A stretch of 6,758 bases of DNA from contig JAJECB010000139.1 in assembly GCA_022822245.1 (NCBI GenBank), positions 1 through 6,758 of the forward strand, given 5' to 3'. Positions 5,272-6,758 of the stretch are shown here, piece by piece. A program made the position numbers and the translations under genes. The stretch comes from Gammaproteobacteria bacterium (GTDB lineage: Bacteria; Pseudomonadota; Gammaproteobacteria; HK1). A model generated the notes under the pieces. That model was not told where the DNA came from, made no database searches, and saw only the letters and a program-made list of their open reading frames with translations. Every line of letters starts with the position of its first letter. The first letter of the stretch is position 1.

Positions 5272-6758
5272 TCCGCGATCGGTTCGGGGACCCCGTTCCG
5301 GAACCGGGCCCAGGCCATCTCGATTCGCACCCGCGCATCCGCCCCGACCGTCAGCCGTCCGGTCCGTCCGGTCACGGCCGCCTCTCCCGGGCGGTCGGCG
5401 AGTCGGAACATCCATCGCTGCAGCCGATAGGCATCCGCCCCGAACGCGTAGTACCGGATGAACCCTTCGCTCGCGGCCGGCCACAGGGCGAGGATTCGCT
5501 CGCGCAGCCCGTCTTCGTCCGACGCGGGGCGGAGCACCCACGGCATGTCGTTGAAGACGACCCCGTCGAGGTCCAGGTCGTGCTGCGGTTCGGGCATTCC
5601 CGCGAACACGTGCGATGTTGCGTAGATCGGGAGGTCGGGAGCGCGAAGGAAGATGATCTGGGGGCGGAGCAGGCGCGCCTCGCGCGGAAACCCGGCAAGA
5701 AAGACGAAGTCGAGATCGCCGCGAGGAAACGGCTCGTGGGCGATGGAGCGCCGCAGGACGCGCCGCAACTGCCCGGCTCGCGCCTCGCTCGTGTCGACGC
5801 CCAGCAGGTCGCGGACCGGCTGTGCGAGATCCTCCGCGGCGCCCCGGTACGCGGCGCGGACGACGACGGTCGCTCCGGACGCTTCCCACGCCTCGGTGAA
5901 CGCATCGGCGACCCGCACCCCCCAGTCCGTCTCCGGAACGAGCAGCCCGGCCCGGCGGTGGCCGTTCCGGTGCGCGAAAGAGGCGACCGCGCGGGCTTCG
6001 TCCTCGGGCGAGAGCGCGAACTGGTAGAGCGGGGGCCCCTCGGCCGGAGGGCCGGCGCCGCGGTCGAGGGCGTTCAACAGAAGGACCGGCGCGCCACGGT
6101 CCGCGAGGGCCGCGACACGGCCGATCGCGTTCTTGCGGAGTGGCCCGACGACGAAGTCGGCGCCCTCCGCGATCGCCCTCCGAAAGACTTCGTCCGGCTC
6201 CCCGGCCCCCGTGTCGTGGACGGAGACCACGGGGCGGTTCCGGCTCCCCTCGGCGTACCAGGCGGCGAGGAATCCGTCGCGCACCGCCGTGGCGGCGGAC
6301 GCGAACGTCCCCGAGAGCGGAAGGAGGAGCGCCACGTGGCTCGGCGGCGCGCCCTTGCGCTGGATCCCGTCGGTGAGCCCGGGGAGGATGGAGGCTTCCG
6401 CCGGGTGGTCCGGGTAACGCGTGCGCCAGCGCAGGACCGCGGTCGAGAAGGCGGGGAAGTCGACCCGATGCGCGTGCGCGAGCCGTCCGAGCTCGAGCCA
6501 TCCGGCGAGCGTTCCTCCCGGCCGGCCGGGCGCTCCCGGGAGCCCCTCGGTGAGCGATTCGACGGGGAGCGAGCGGACGAGGCTCCAGGTGGCCGTCCGG
6601 TTCGCGCCGGGATCGGCCAGGCGCGGGTCGAGGGCAGTCCGGAAGTGGATCTCGTCGCGGGTCCGGCCGGCTCCCCGTGCCGCGCGGACCGCGATCTCGA
6701 GCGCGGCGGCGGGCTCCGGGAGGACGACGGCGCTCACGAGGCCGGCGGCGATCTCGCG
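5268..6758 (-). CDS. lpoA: Penicillin-binding protein activator LpoA, 5' end cut by the window
   Basis: LpoA is an outer-membrane lipoprotein that reaches through the periplasm to stimulate a PBP1A-type peptidoglycan synthase. The reading frame stays open to the window edge, so the 496 residues seen are a C-terminal portion. The signal peptide, lipobox and first helical repeats are missing; full-length members have roughly 600 residues or more. GTG at 6737 is an internal valine, not a start. Residues are numbered from the first visible codon. About 1-130 is an alpha-helical, TPR-like region, rich in Gly/Pro around 71-85. The periplasmic-binding-protein type I domain begins at VALLLPLSGTFASAA (142-156), followed by AVRDGFLAAWYAEG, VVGPLRKNAIGRVAALA (203-219) and the closing block WARFRNGVPEPI (483-494), which resembles the family C-terminus. 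yraN starts on its stop codon. In related genomes rsmI diverges upstream, beyond this window. Confidence 0.93.
   Translation of the reverse strand, partial: REIAAGLVSAVVLPEPAAALEIAVRAARGAGRTRDEIHFRTALDPRLADPGANRTATWSLVRSLPVESLTEGLPGAPGRPGGTLAGWLELGRLAHAHRVDFPAFSTAVLRWRTRYPDHPAEASILPGLTDGIQRKGAPPSHVALLLPLSGTFASAATAVRDGFLAAWYAEGSRNRPVVSVHDTGAGEPDEVFRRAIAEGADFVVGPLRKNAIGRVAALADRGAPVLLLNALDRGAGPPAEGPPLYQFALSPEDEARAVASFAHRNGHRRAGLLVPETDWGVRVADAFTEAWEASGATVVVRAAYRGAAEDLAQPVRDLLGVDTSEARAGQLRRVLRRSIAHEPFPRGDLDFVFLAGFPREARLLRPQIIFLRAPDLPIYATSHVFAGMPEPQHDLDLDGVVFNDMPWVLRPASDEDGLRERILALWPAASEGFIRYYAFGADAYRLQRWMFRLADRPGEAAVTGRTGRLTVGADARVRIEMAWARFRNGVPEPIAE

Noticed and set aside
4900..6501. 533-residue minus-strand open frame that ends in YraN, suggesting a fusion protein
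   Set aside because: Only the last 123 residues are a protein family (YraN). The rest is an out-of-frame reading of lpoA, and an ATG at 5271 overlapping the lpoA stop is the natural start.
1..6758. A novel defence, mobile or biosynthetic system
   Set aside because: Every gene belongs to a known core family in a known order, with no CRISPR repeats, transposase, integrase, toxin or restriction genes. The unusual points are local variants, not a new system.

Overview
The window looks like a GC-rich gammaproteobacterial chromosome segment. Two things suggest this: the proteins read most like gammaproteobacterial families, and the gene order is the classical petA-petB-petC-sspA-sspB arrangement facing yraP/dolP-yraN-lpoA, as remembered for Pseudomonas and relatives. 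All genes are ordinary housekeeping genes. There is no phage, insertion sequence, CRISPR array, tRNA or rRNA. I see no new multi-gene system; what is unusual lies in the details of individual genes and in one structured leader.

Layout. Positions 1-339 hold no convincing gene but several inverted repeats, including a 16-bp interrupted one (158-173 with 223-238) upstream of petA. Positions 340-3088 on the plus strand are petABC, the three catalytic subunits of the cytochrome bc1 complex (Rieske Fe-S protein, cytochrome b, cytochrome c1). They are joined by 4-bp ATGA stop/start overlaps. After a 135-bp gap come sspA (3224-3817) and sspB (3814-4200), again overlapping by 4 bp. Here the overlap is CTGA, so sspB seems to start at a CTG codon. 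The minus strand then carries, in transcription order, lpoA (5' end cut by the window edge, 6758-5268), yraN (5271-4900) and dolP (4853-4251). These converge on sspB across a 50-bp gap that has a small hairpin.

How the genes work together. PetABC oxidises quinol in the inner membrane, reduces a c-type cytochrome and pumps charge. SspA binds RNA polymerase under stringent/stationary conditions. SspB delivers ssrA-tagged proteins to ClpXP. LpoA is the outer-membrane lipoprotein activator of PBP1A-type peptidoglycan synthases. DolP is an outer-membrane two-BON-domain lipoprotein. YraN is a predicted nuclease-fold protein of unclear role. The diaA/gmhA-type SIS gene usually found between yraN and dolP is missing.

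Most worth a second look: the CTG start of sspB; the Qo-site motif PLWY in cytochrome b in place of PEWY or the PVWY I recall from gammaproteobacteria; about 57 extra C-terminal residues of cytochrome b with two more predicted membrane helices; loss of the thioredoxin-fold cis-proline in SspA; and the structured petA leader.
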